Both the position numbers and the translations under genes were made by a program. DNA of 16,642 bases from Micrococcaceae bacterium. GTDB lineage: Bacteria > Actinomycetota > Actinomycetes > Actinomycetales > Micrococcaceae. Below are positions 7,896-15,242 of the stretch, one piece after another; the stretch's first letter is position 1; each line of letters starts with the position of its first letter. Location: NCBI GenBank assembly GCA_003486025.1, contig DNHA01000351.1:225-16866 (forward strand), read 5' to 3'. A model generated the notes under the pieces. It was not told where the DNA came from. It saw only the letters and a program-made list of their open reading frames with translations, and searched no databases.

Positions 7896-8272
7896 TGCGT
7901 AAGGACTTGACTCCGCGTACAGGGGTGCTGTGGTTCATCATTGATATTCCGCGCAACCTGCTTATTGGATTTCTTAAGACTTACCGCAAGATCATCTCGC
8001 CAATTTACGGCGACGTATGCCGATACTTTCCTAGCTGTTCTGCCTATGGGCTCGAAGCGGTGACTCAACACGGCGCTATCAAAGGCATCGTCTTGACCGC
8101 TTGGCGCGTTCTTAGGTGCAATCCATTTTCCCACGGCGGTGTAGACCACGTACCCGAAGGACCAAGGATTTGGCCTGAAGGTAGACTGCCGAGGATCATA
8201 GTTCTGAATCATCCTGTGATTCCCGACGATGAAGACGCCGCGGATAGCGGCCACAAGGAGCTTGACCGCTAA
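7895..8272 (+). CDS. yidD: Membrane protein insertion efficiency factor YidD
   Basis: Small membrane-associated protein that aids YidC-dependent insertion. It has 125 residues. The core matches the DUF37/YidD family: [35 protein letters not shown], and [18 protein letters not shown], with the conserved cysteines in CRYFPSCS and RCNPF. An N-terminal hydrophobic or amphipathic helix ([17 protein letters not shown]) probably anchors it at the membrane. The ATG at 7895 shares a base with the rnpA stop and has AGAGG upstream. The frame extends further upstream, but that part lies inside rnpA. A non-conserved acidic tail ([16 protein letters not shown]) ends it, and the stop overlaps the yidC start. 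Confidence 0.95.
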   Translation: MRKDLTPRTGVLWFIIDIPRNLLIGFLKTYRKIISPIYGDVCRYFPSCSAYGLEAVTQHGAIKGIVLTAWRVLRCNPFSHGGVDHVPEGPRIWPEGRLPRIIVLNHPVIPDDEDAADSGHKELDR

Positions 8273-9231
8273 TGAACTTTCTAGACACGATATTGACTCC
8301 GTTCACGTATGCCGTGTCGTGGGTCCTGTGGGCCTTCCACGAACTGTTCACAATCCTTGGTATGGATGAAGGCTCGGGTGTGACCTGGACCTTGTCCATC
8401 ATCTTCCTTGTGCTGCTTATTCGTACCCTGTTGATCCCGGTCTTCGTCAAGCAGATCAAGAGCCAGCGAGCGATGCAGGCACTGCAGCCTGATCTCCGTA
8501 AGCTTCAGGCAAAGTACAAGGGCAAGACCGACCAAATGTCGCGTCAGGCCATGGTGCAAGAGCAGCAGGCGCTGTTCAAAAAGCACAAGACCAACCCACT
8601 TTCTTCATGCCTGCCACTACTCGTGCAGATGCCGTTCTTCTTTGCGCTGTTCCGCGTGCTCAACGAAGCATCCCGTGCCAGTGATGACGGCCGTTCAATC
8701 GGTGCCTTGTCCGCTGATCACATCCGCAGCTTCGACCAGTCCTCGATTCTCGGAGCACCACTGTCCGAGACATTCTTGGGCACTATCAACTCCGGCGCTA
8801 TCAACTGGGCCGTAATCGTTGTTGCTGTCATCATGATCCTTGCAATGACCGCCTCGCAGTTCTTCACCCAGCGTCAGCTGATGACGAAGAACATGAGCGC
8901 AGAAGCTCTTCAGGGCCCATTCATGCAGCAGCAGAAGATGATGCTCTACATCCTGCCTTTGGTCTTCGGCATCGGTGGCATCAACTTCCCAATCGGTGTG
9001 CTGATCTACTGGACCGCATCGAACCTGTGGACCCTGGGACAGCAGTTCTGGGTTATTCGTAACAACCCCACTCCGGGCTCCCAAGCAGAACGTGAACTAA
9101 ACGCTCGCCGTGCAGAGAAAGGCCTGCCTCCTGTGGGGCAGAAGAAGGTCGACGAGTCCGAGACCCCAGCCATTGAAGAGCCTAAAGGCCAGCGCGAGCA
9201 GCCTAAGCGCAAGAACCGCAAGAAGAGGTAG
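8272..9231 (+). CDS. yidC: Membrane protein insertase YidC/Oxa1
   Basis: Insertase that places membrane proteins in the cytoplasmic membrane, alone or with SecYEG. At 319 residues it is the short actinobacterial form without the large periplasmic domain of proteobacterial YidC. Hydrophobic segments fall at about 11-30, 36-59, 112-130, 176-196 and 224-260. The conserved Arg of the hydrophilic groove is in LLIRTLLIP (Arg51). The cytoplasmic hairpin (MQALQPDLRKLQAKYKGK) and LPLLVQMPFFFALFRVL are typical. The basic C-terminal tail (QPKRKNRKKR) may contact the ribosome. The ATG overlaps the yidD stop, with AAGGAG at 8255-8260. Confidence 0.97.
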   Translation: MNFLDTILTPFTYAVSWVLWAFHELFTILGMDEGSGVTWTLSIIFLVLLIRTLLIPVFVKQIKSQRAMQALQPDLRKLQAKYKGKTDQMSRQAMVQEQQALFKKHKTNPLSSCLPLLVQMPFFFALFRVLNEASRASDDGRSIGALSADHIRSFDQSSILGAPLSETFLGTINSGAINWAVIVVAVIMILAMTASQFFTQRQLMTKNMSAEALQGPFMQQQKMMLYILPLVFGIGGINFPIGVLIYWTASNLWTLGQQFWVIRNNPTPGSQAERELNARRAEKGLPPVGQKKVDESETPAIEEPKGQREQPKRKNRKKR

Positions 9232-9233
9232 TC

Positions 9234-9761
9234 ATGACTGCAACTGAAAATCCTGAAGCAACAGAGCTAGAGGATCAGCACGAGCAAGCAGACGAGGTAC
9301 TTGACGAAGGCGATGTTGCCGCGGATTACCTGGAAGAACTGCTCGATATTGCCGATCTCGATGGTGACATTGACATTGAAATTCGTGGGGGACGTACCTA
9401 CATTTCGATCGTTGCCGAAGAAGCAACCACTGACCTGAACAGCCTGGTAGGCAAGGACGGTGAAGTCCTTGACGCACTTCAGGAACTTACCCGTTTGGCC
9501 GTGCTGACCGCTACAGGTGAGCGCTCACGCCTTGTCCTGGACATAGCTGGCTATCGCGCCAGCCGTGCCGAGGAACTGCAGGAGATTGCCGTACAAGCCA
9601 TCGAGCAAGCTCGAAAAAGTGGAGAAGCTGTACATCTTGAACCGATGAGCGCATACGAGCGCAAGCTTGTTCATGACGTGATCTCTGATGCTGGATTGCA
9701 CTCGGAATCCGAGGGCGAATCCGCTCGTCGCCACATCGTCGTCTCGACGCAAGCTAACTAA
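9234..9761 (+). CDS. jag: Jag/KhpB-type RNA-binding protein (KH and R3H domains)
   Basis: Single-strand nucleic-acid-binding protein. In Firmicutes, KhpB/EloR partners KhpA in control of cell elongation; in actinobacteria the exact role is less clear. It has 175 residues with a strongly acidic N-terminus (1-45) in place of the usual Jag-N domain. A KH domain follows with the GxxG loop GKDG at 73-76 (SLVGKDGEVLDALQELTRLAV). The R3H domain comes next, with the Arg-x3-His motif at R143-H147 (YERKLVHDVI) and RRHIVV near 165-170. It starts two bases after the yidC stop, with AGAGG upstream, so it belongs to the same operon. Confidence 0.93.
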   Translation: MTATENPEATELEDQHEQADEVLDEGDVAADYLEELLDIADLDGDIDIEIRGGRTYISIVAEEATTDLNSLVGKDGEVLDALQELTRLAVLTATGERSRLVLDIAGYRASRAEELQEIAVQAIEQARKSGEAVHLEPMSAYERKLVHDVISDAGLHSESEGESARRHIVVSTQAN

Positions 9762-9805
9762 GTACATCGCTATTCGCGGTTTCGAACGTTCTAAGGACCA
9801 ATGCA

Positions 9806-10447
9806 ATGACTGAGGACCTCAGCCTGACAGCTGCGGAGACCGTAGCCGCCGAGAAAATTTTCGGCGACCGACTGGATCTTGCCAAGCGCTATGTAACGCA
9901 TCTAGCGACTTCCGGAATTGAACGTGGCTTACTTGGCCCACGTGAGGTTCCACGTCTTTGGTCACGCCACGTATTGAACTGCGCGGTTATCGAATCGCTT
10001 ATGGAGCACGACGCTGAAGTGGCCGACGTAGGCAGCGGAGCGGGGCTCCCCGGGCTTTGTCTTGCCATCGCACGTCCAGACTTGAAGCTAACTCTGATTG
10101 AGCCGCTAGAACGCCGCTGTATCTGGCTGACAGAGGTCATTGACGATCTTGGGCTAGATAACGTTACCGTGATGCGTGGGCGCGCGGAACAGATGGTCGG
10201 GACGATCGATGCCCGATACGTTACGGCTCGTGCTGTATCAGCCCTGAGCAATTTGGCAGGCTTGACCATTCCACTACTGCATGGCAAGGGTGACTTGATC
10301 GCGATCAAGGGTCGTTCGGCTGCTGAAGAAATCGACAAGGCTCAAAAAGTCATCCGCAAGCTCGGTGGCACCAAAACCGAGGTCTTGACTGTGGGTGAAG
10401 ACATTCTTGAAGAAGTCACCACGGTGGTTCGAATCAAGGTTGGCTAA
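9806..10447 (+). CDS. rsmG: 16S rRNA (guanine-527-N7)-methyltransferase RsmG (GidB)
   Basis: SAM-dependent enzyme that methylates N7 of G527 in 16S rRNA; loss gives low-level streptomycin resistance in known species. It has 213 residues. The SAM-binding motif is VADVGSGAGLPG at 72-83, with the acidic IEP at 98-100 at the end of beta-2. RAEQM (126-130), TARAVSAL (140-147) and the KGR at 168-170 are also family marks. The ATG at 9806 has AAGGA upstream at 9793-9797; an ATG five bases earlier is out of frame. It follows jag after 44 bp and ends 174 bp before parA. Confidence 0.96.
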   Translation: MTEDLSLTAAETVAAEKIFGDRLDLAKRYVTHLATSGIERGLLGPREVPRLWSRHVLNCAVIESLMEHDAEVADVGSGAGLPGLCLAIARPDLKLTLIEPLERRCIWLTEVIDDLGLDNVTVMRGRAEQMVGTIDARYVTARAVSALSNLAGLTIPLLHGKGDLIAIKGRSAAEEIDKAQKVIRKLGGTKTEVLTVGEDILEEVTTVVRIKVG

Positions 10448-10508
10448 GGCTTAGGCGTTAGTCTTTAAGTAGCTTTCGATGCGGCATGATGCGAAATTCT
10501 GAAGTCTG

Positions 10509-10538
10509 TTGACATCTAAATTGAACGCACACTAAGAC
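10509..10538 (+). promoter_or_regulatory. Possible parA promoter
   Basis: A perfect -35 hexamer TTGACA (10509-10514) is followed after 18 bases by TAAGAC (10533-10538), a poor -10 match. If used, transcription would start about 10545 and the parS site at 10552-10567 would lie right at the start of the transcript. The -35 is seen; promoter use is inferred. Confidence 0.4.
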
Positions 10539-10551
10539 GTTTGTTTTCGAG

Positions 10552-10567
10552 TGTTTCACGTGAAACA
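10552..10567. promoter_or_regulatory. parS: parS centromere site in parA leader
   Basis: A perfect copy of the 16-bp palindrome TGTTTCACGTGAAACA, the conserved chromosomal ParB-binding site. It lies 55 bases upstream of the parA start, so ParB bound here could both nucleate the segregation complex and affect parAB transcription. Confidence 0.97.
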
Positions 10568-10621
10568 TTCGAAATATCTGTGGAAATTGCACGCATCAAA
10601 TTACGAGGAGGAGTTTCACCT

Positions 10622-11551
10622 TTGTCCAAGGCTAAAGGTTCGTCGAGCAACGTTTTTGACTTCAATGACTCTTCTTCGCCCCTTGCTAGTCAATTGGCTA
10701 GTGAGCACCGTCGACGCGAAGCAATTTCTGAGCGCAAGGTTCCCACTCCTCCGAAGACTCGTTACCTGACCATTTCGAATCAAAAGGGTGGCGTCGGTAA
10801 AACCACGACGACGGTCAACTTGGCTGCTGCGCTGGCAAAGAGCGGTTTGAATGTACTTGTGATCGATATTGATCCACAAGGTAATGCGTCGACTGCGCTC
10901 GGCATTGAACATCATTCAGAAGTTGATAGCATCTATGATGTCCTAATCAACGATCTTCCGTTGGCCGACGTCATTGCGACATGCCCAGAACTACCTTTAT
11001 TGCAAGTTGCACCTGCAACAATTCACCTGGCCGGTGCTGAGATCGAGTTGGTTTCGCTGGTTGCCCGTGAACAGCGGTTACAGCGCGCATTAGACGACTA
11101 TGCGCGAACCCGGCAGCGTGAAGGCCTTCCTCGGTTGGATTATGTTTTCATTGACTGTCCGCCGAGCCTCGGCCTGTTAACGGTTAATGCGTTTGTAGCT
11201 GCTAGAGAAGTCCTGATTCCGATCCAGTGCGAATATTACGCGTTGGAAGGGCTCAGCCAGCTGTTGAAGAACATTGAGATGATTCAGAAGCACTTGAATT
11301 CAAAGTTGACTGTTTCTACGATTCTGCTGACCATGTATGACGGACGCACGAACCTTGCAGCTCAAGTTGCTAACGAAGTTCGAGAACATTTTCCGGAGCA
11401 AGTTTTAGCGGCTGTGATTCCGCGCTCCGTGCGCATCTCTGAAGCACCAAGTTACCAACAAACGGTTATTACTTACGATCCAAGCTCTACTGGTGCTCTG
11501 TCTTACATGGAGGCAGCCATTGAGATTGCGGAAAGAGCCGTCAAGGTCTAG
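10622..11551 (+). CDS. parA: Chromosome-partitioning ATPase ParA (Soj)
   Basis: ATPase that binds DNA non-specifically when ATP-bound and moves ParB-parS complexes to separate the new origins. I chose TTG at 10622 because GAGGAGGAG lies eight bases upstream (10605-10613), giving 309 residues (MSKAKGSSSNVFDF...). The open frame runs on to 10541, but the extra part covers parS and has no ribosome binding site. The deviant Walker A is KGGVGKTTT (55-63), the A' motif is DIDPQGNAST (82-91), and Walker B is YVFIDCPPSLGLLT. About 48 residues precede the first beta-strand, rich in Ser and charged residues. The gene lies 181 bp upstream of parB. Confidence 0.96.
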   Translation: MSKAKGSSSNVFDFNDSSSPLASQLASEHRRREAISERKVPTPPKTRYLTISNQKGGVGKTTTTVNLAAALAKSGLNVLVIDIDPQGNASTALGIEHHSEVDSIYDVLINDLPLADVIATCPELPLLQVAPATIHLAGAEIELVSLVAREQRLQRALDDYARTRQREGLPRLDYVFIDCPPSLGLLTVNAFVAAREVLIPIQCEYYALEGLSQLLKNIEMIQKHLNSKLTVSTILLTMYDGRTNLAAQVANEVREHFPEQVLAAVIPRSVRISEAPSYQQTVITYDPSSTGALSYMEAAIEIAERAVKV

Positions 11552-11647
11552 CAAAAAGCTTTTGAGCCAACTTAAGCGGGAAATAAACCCCTTATTGTTG
11601 TTTAACACTCAATTTTTCTATTTATAGCCTTCGAGACTTCTTGTAAC

Positions 11648-11679
11648 CAGGACAAGCAACATCCCCCTTGTTTGTCTTG
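11648..11679 (+). repeat. Hairpin in the parA-parB gap
   Basis: The 181-bp parA-parB gap contains an RNA hairpin of about 12 bp with two G-U pairs (CAGGACAAGCAA at 11648-11659 against 11668-11679) and a loop rich in C (CATCCCCC). TTGTAA occurs on both sides (11641-11646, 11677-11682). It could partly terminate parA mRNA or set the parA/parB ratio. No T-run follows, and no clear parB promoter is visible. Confidence 0.45.
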
Positions 11680-11732
11680 TAAACAGTAGACTAGTCGTGG
11701 CTGAGTATTTGGATGAGAAGGAGTGCCGGCAA

Positions 11733-12896
11733 ATGGCTGAGAAAAAGCGTGGCTTAGGCAGGGGACTAGGTGCACTGATTTCCAGTTCGCCAACAGGAGC
11801 TGCACCTGAGACTGTTGAGGATGTTTCACGTGAAACAACTTCCCCTGAACCGCAAATAAGCAAGACTAAATCTGCACGTCCTGTGGATATGTTCTTTGAA
11901 CCGGGACGAAAATCTTCGTCTTCGGCATCTAAAGTTACCCCAGCAAAAAATGGTAAAAAGACACGTGCGGCCATGCCAGGTCTAACTTCGTCCGTGGCCC
12001 CAAGGGAAACCGACCCAGCTGTTTCGGCGAAGCCGGCTACTTCAGGCATTGAGGAATCTTCCCAAGATCTCGTTGATGTTCCTGGTGCGAGTTTTGCCGA
12101 GCTCAATGTTAACGAGATCCATCCGAATCGTAAGCAGCCAAGAACTAACTTCGATCAGGAACAACTGGACGAACTCATCCACTCCATCCGAGAAATCGGA
12201 TTGCTTCAGCCGATCGTTGTTCGGCCTTCGAGGGAAGAAAATGAGGCCCCCTACGAACTGGTTATGGGTGAGCGTCGTTGGCGCGCTACTCAAGCCGCGG
12301 GCTTGTCTACAATTCCAGCAATTATTCGCGACACTCAAGATAACGATCTTTTACGTGACGCACTGCTGGAAAATCTACATCGCTCGGAACTTAACCCGCT
12401 AGAAGAAGCGGCTGCGTACCAGCAGTTACTCGAAGAGTTCAACTGCACACAAGAGGTCTTATCTGACCGCATCGGTCGTTCGCGGTCTCAGATTTCGAAC
12501 ACCATTCGGCTCATGAAGTTACCAGCTTTGGTTCAACGACGTGTAGCGGCGGGAGTGCTCTCCGCGGGCCATGCAAGAGCTTTGCTCGGCTTGTCCAATG
12601 GTGAAGCGATAGAACAACTGGCTCAACGCATCGTCAATGAAGGTTTGTCAGTTCGCGCTACAGAAGAAGCGGTAGCGCTCAGTGAGGATAAGCCGGTTAA
12701 GAAGAATGCCAAACCACGGGAAACCCAACGGAACGAACGGCTGGATTTCCTAGCAACTTCTCTCGCTGATCGACTGGACACTAGTGTGAAGATTCAGTTG
12801 GGCTCTCGAAAAGGCAAGGTCAGCATCGAATTCGCCTCGGTTGAAGACCTGAACAGAATCATGGAAGTTCTAGATCCGGACCTTAAAAAGTCATAG
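11733..12896 (+). CDS. parB: Chromosome-partitioning protein ParB (Spo0J)
   Basis: CTP-dependent DNA clamp that loads at parS and slides to nucleate the centromere complex for ParA and SMC. It has 387 residues. The N-terminal [13 protein letters not shown] stretch (4-16) is the known ParA-stimulating region. A long low-complexity linker (about 20-118) follows. The CTPase core has NRKQPRTNF (132-140), [14 protein letters not shown] (213-226) and the nucleotide-binding [12 protein letters not shown] (179-190). The helix-turn-helix is [26 protein letters not shown] (239-264), and a dimerisation domain ends the protein. The ATG at 11733 has AAGGAG nine bases upstream; the open frame begins 12 codons earlier without a site. 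A parS lies within codons 30-35 (DVSRET). Confidence 0.96.
   Translation: MAEKKRGLGRGLGALISSSPTGAAPETVEDVSRETTSPEPQISKTKSARPVDMFFEPGRKSSSSASKVTPAKNGKKTRAAMPGLTSSVAPRETDPAVSAKPATSGIEESSQDLVDVPGASFAELNVNEIHPNRKQPRTNFDQEQLDELIHSIREIGLLQPIVVRPSREENEAPYELVMGERRWRATQAAGLSTIPAIIRDTQDNDLLRDALLENLHRSELNPLEEAAAYQQLLEEFNCTQEVLSDRIGRSRSQISNTIRLMKLPALVQRRVAAGVLSAGHARALLGLSNGEAIEQLAQRIVNEGLSVRATEEAVALSEDKPVKKNAKPRETQRNERLDFLATSLADRLDTSVKIQLGSRKGKVSIEFASVEDLNRIMEVLDPDLKKS
11822..11837. promoter_or_regulatory. parS: parS centromere site inside parB
   Basis: A perfect TGTTTCACGTGAAACA palindrome lies in the parB coding sequence and encodes VSRET in the N-terminal linker. A parS inside the parB gene is known from other bacteria such as Bacillus subtilis. 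Confidence 0.97.
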
Positions 12897-12904
12897 GGTC
12901 TGAT

Positions 12905-12948
12905 AACAATGATTGTCATGTTTCACGTGAAACATGACCATCATTGTT
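12905..12948. terminator. parS: parS embedded in a 44-nt palindrome, probable parB terminator
   Basis: The 16-bp parS (12919-12934) is the core of a perfect 24-bp palindrome (12915-12938). After one mismatch (12914 against 12939) the palindrome continues for nine more pairs on each side. The transcript would fold into a stem of about 22 bp (short of its turn), and TTTT begins at 12947-12950, eight bases past the parB stop codon region. It looks like a rho-independent parB terminator built around a ParB-binding site. The palindrome is seen directly; the double role is inferred. Confidence 0.8.
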
Positions 12949-12950
12949 TT

Positions 12951-14248
12951 AAACGGAGTAAACATGAGCAGACGAGGATCAGACAATTTCCGGAGACGAC
13001 AATAGTCCGCTTATTCTACGAGAATCTGATAGTGAAAAGAAAAGTCCGCCGAAATGACTCTAGGAAGACGCTGAGACGTTTCTAAGTGAGGGGATGGCCT
13101 TCATCTCCTCTCGGAGTCTGTCGGGGCGTTGTAGAGCGGTGTAGTCGCTCTAATCTTCCGTCTACCGGTCGTGGGCAGAATCTAATTAGCTCGGGTTATC
13201 CGACTAAGCGGCCCCCTGAAAGCCATTACTGACTGACTCCACTGCTTCAAGGCTCTTCACTGCGTTCTTTCGAGGAGTCCGTCGTGTGTCTGTGTTTTAT
13301 CTTCCTGTTCCGTTCGGATAAAGATCTGCAACCGGCCGATAGATGCGTAAAGGAAGATTCCATGCGCAATGATGTGGATGGGTGACCCCCAGAAGCTACC
13401 ATTTCCATTGCCAACACTGTTTCTTCACTATTGAAGAAACTCTCAAAAGTTTCGCAATCACCACCTACAGAGCCACCGGGATTCCCGTCAGAGGACCCAA
13501 GAATCTTGAAATGATGGTTAGCAGCTTGTTGGCAAGAACTTTCCACGGTGGTGTTTCCGGATCAAAAACTCAAGCACAAACAATTCACACGAACAGTGGG
13601 TCCGCTGGTTTCACCGGATGATTAGGCCGACCTGTTTGGAACGACATCGACATTTCTAATGTAACTGGCACATATTGGTTAGTCAGTCTCGTAGCTCGTA
13701 CCGTCTACTGACGATGACCGGCTCCCTTTCATCCCGTAGTCTCTGGGATTCAACGAGGCGTTCCAGAAGCCGCCAGAGCCCTTATTGATCGTGTGGAGGT
13801 CCTCACGTAGACAGCGCCTTGGGACAAGACGTTTAGAGCGGGTGGCCATGTGCGTCCGCGCATTCAGTTTAGGGGTGTTGGATTATGCTCGACAGCTTGG
13901 ACTGTTGTCCATTGGATGCCCGGCGAACGTCTTGAAGCGTTGCTAGGGGAGCCAAACAAATCGGATCTAAATGAAAATCTTGATTGGCACTGAAGGCCAA
14001 TAACTCCGTATCTACGAATCGCTTTGAAGCTCGAAGTTGGTCCATTTCTGCTAGTTCAATAATCACGTCAACACGAACGATGGCGGCACATAGCTGATGA
14101 TCGTTGAGGACGTTCTTGACTTTGGAAAATTGTGGTTGGAGCATAGCGCTGGTAGACACCTGGTCGTGGAACAGCAGCGTGCCGGCGACATCCATGAACT
14201 TCACAAATGTGCAGAACAAGGGTGAACGCTCGCAAGTTTTAGAGTCGT
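12951..14248. other. ORF-poor region after parB, left part
   Basis: No gene can be supported here. Reading frames on both strands are short, and the longest (13869-14285, minus, 138 codons) has no recognisable domain or ribosome binding site. Local structure includes GAGGGGAT/ATCTCCTC (13088-13110), TAGAGCG/CGCTCTA (13132-13152) and a perfect 9-bp stem GTTTCTTCA/TGAAGAAAC (13419-13440). A short frame near 13750-13800 reads RGVPEAARALIDRVEVLT and then stops; I do not recognise it. The region may be decayed coding sequence or hold an RNA gene I cannot identify. Confidence 0.6.
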
Positions 14249-14271
14249 CAATATTGCGGACCAGAGCCACC
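14249..14271 (-). repeat. 23-bp repeat, copy A
   Basis: On the minus strand this reads GGTGGCTCTGGTCCGC then AATATTG. It matches copy B (15162-15184) at 20 of 23 positions. It belongs to the repeat family described at 15736-15804. Confidence 0.65.
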
Positions 14272-15161
14272 AATTTTCGGTGCAACTGCCGATGAATACT
14301 CGCATTTGGATTTCTCTCAACGGTTGGGTCGAAGACCGGGGATCACGGGATGTGCGTCTAACTGCCAATAACTACACATCCATAATCGCTCAATGGTGAC
14401 CGTTTTGGTCGGCATCACGATCAGAGCAGGCTCACGCGATTCAACCCGGGCATCGCCCTCAAGTTTAAGCCATGGTGGTGCTTGGATTAGTTGCCATACT
14501 TAACGTGCCATCCCGGTATACGTAGCAGGAACAACATTCTCGTCTCCGATACTGACACGTTTCTAATGCCAAGAAACGGCTGGTCGTTGACTGAACGGGC
14601 AGTCAGGATCTATTGACCAGAAGAATAGTTGGACTGCCAGATGGGTTTGAACGCTATTCAGCTTGTTGTCAGGTTTTCTGTGATTGCTGCGACAGCGAGG
14701 TGCCGGACAAGAGTCAGTAAGAGCATCGGGCCGATGCTGCAGTACCTTCCGCTGTCACCTTTTCAACACGAAGTTTCAGTACTGCCTTCCGAATTATTTC
14801 GATGCGAAGGAAGCGCCACTATCAACTAGGCATACGCATTTGCACTTGATACGACGGAAACAGATTGCAAGATGGCTCCACCAAGGAATATCAATCGTCT
14901 CTGAATTGCAATTTTGGTCGTGCTCAGGGAGATAAAGGATTAGTGGCCTTGGTCATTGTAAGCAAGCAGCACGCGAGATCGGAATGGCTTACCCGCTCGT
15001 GGCGGTGACGATTCACTGACGGGTGTACCACGCCCCATATCGTTAGAAACAGATCTGTGCTGAAGCTTTCGGCGCACCATGCACGTGAATATTCTGAACA
15101 GGAGGCCTTACTCTTGAAGAGCTACGTCAGCAGAGTGAATATTTGACTGTTGGGGAGCCAT
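14272..15161. other. ORF-poor region, middle part
   Basis: About 890 bp between two repeat copies. I see only short frames with frequent stops and weak or no ribosome binding sites, no RNA gene and no strong hairpin. AATATT-containing fragments near 15085 and 15138 resemble the repeat family. Confidence 0.6.
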
Positions 15162-15242
15162 CAGTATTGCGGTTCAGAGCCACCTGCCAAAAACGTCGTT
15201 ATTGTCTTCGATAGCCATTCAATATTCACGTTCAGCGCCCCT
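15162..15242 (-). repeat. 23-bp repeats, copy B and relatives
   Basis: On the minus strand, 15162-15184 reads GGTGGCTCTGAACCGC then AATACTG (copy B). The segment 15220-15242 matches repeat 15736-15758 at 19 of 23 positions (shared CTGAACG, then GAATATTG). The segment 15197-15219 is a weaker relative sharing the ending CAATAACG with 15759-15781. Thus two of the tandem copies at 15736 have counterparts here in the same order but on the other strand, as expected of two ends of one element. Confidence 0.6.

Noticed and set aside
7559..8254. 231-codon minus-strand open frame
   Set aside because: It is antisense to rnpA and yidD, both of which are clearly recognised.
10446..10465. rsmG terminator
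   Set aside because: AAGGCT/AGTCTT is a weak six-pair stem with a G-U pair, followed by TAAG. It is not convincing.
10541..10621. N-terminal extension of ParA
   Set aside because: It covers a parS site and has no ribosome binding site. TTG 10622 has GAGGAGGAG at ideal spacing.
13869..14285. 138-codon minus-strand frame as a hypothetical gene
   Set aside because: It has no ribosome binding site or known domain, its start overlaps a repeat copy, and it lies in a region with many stops. It could still be a gene remnant.
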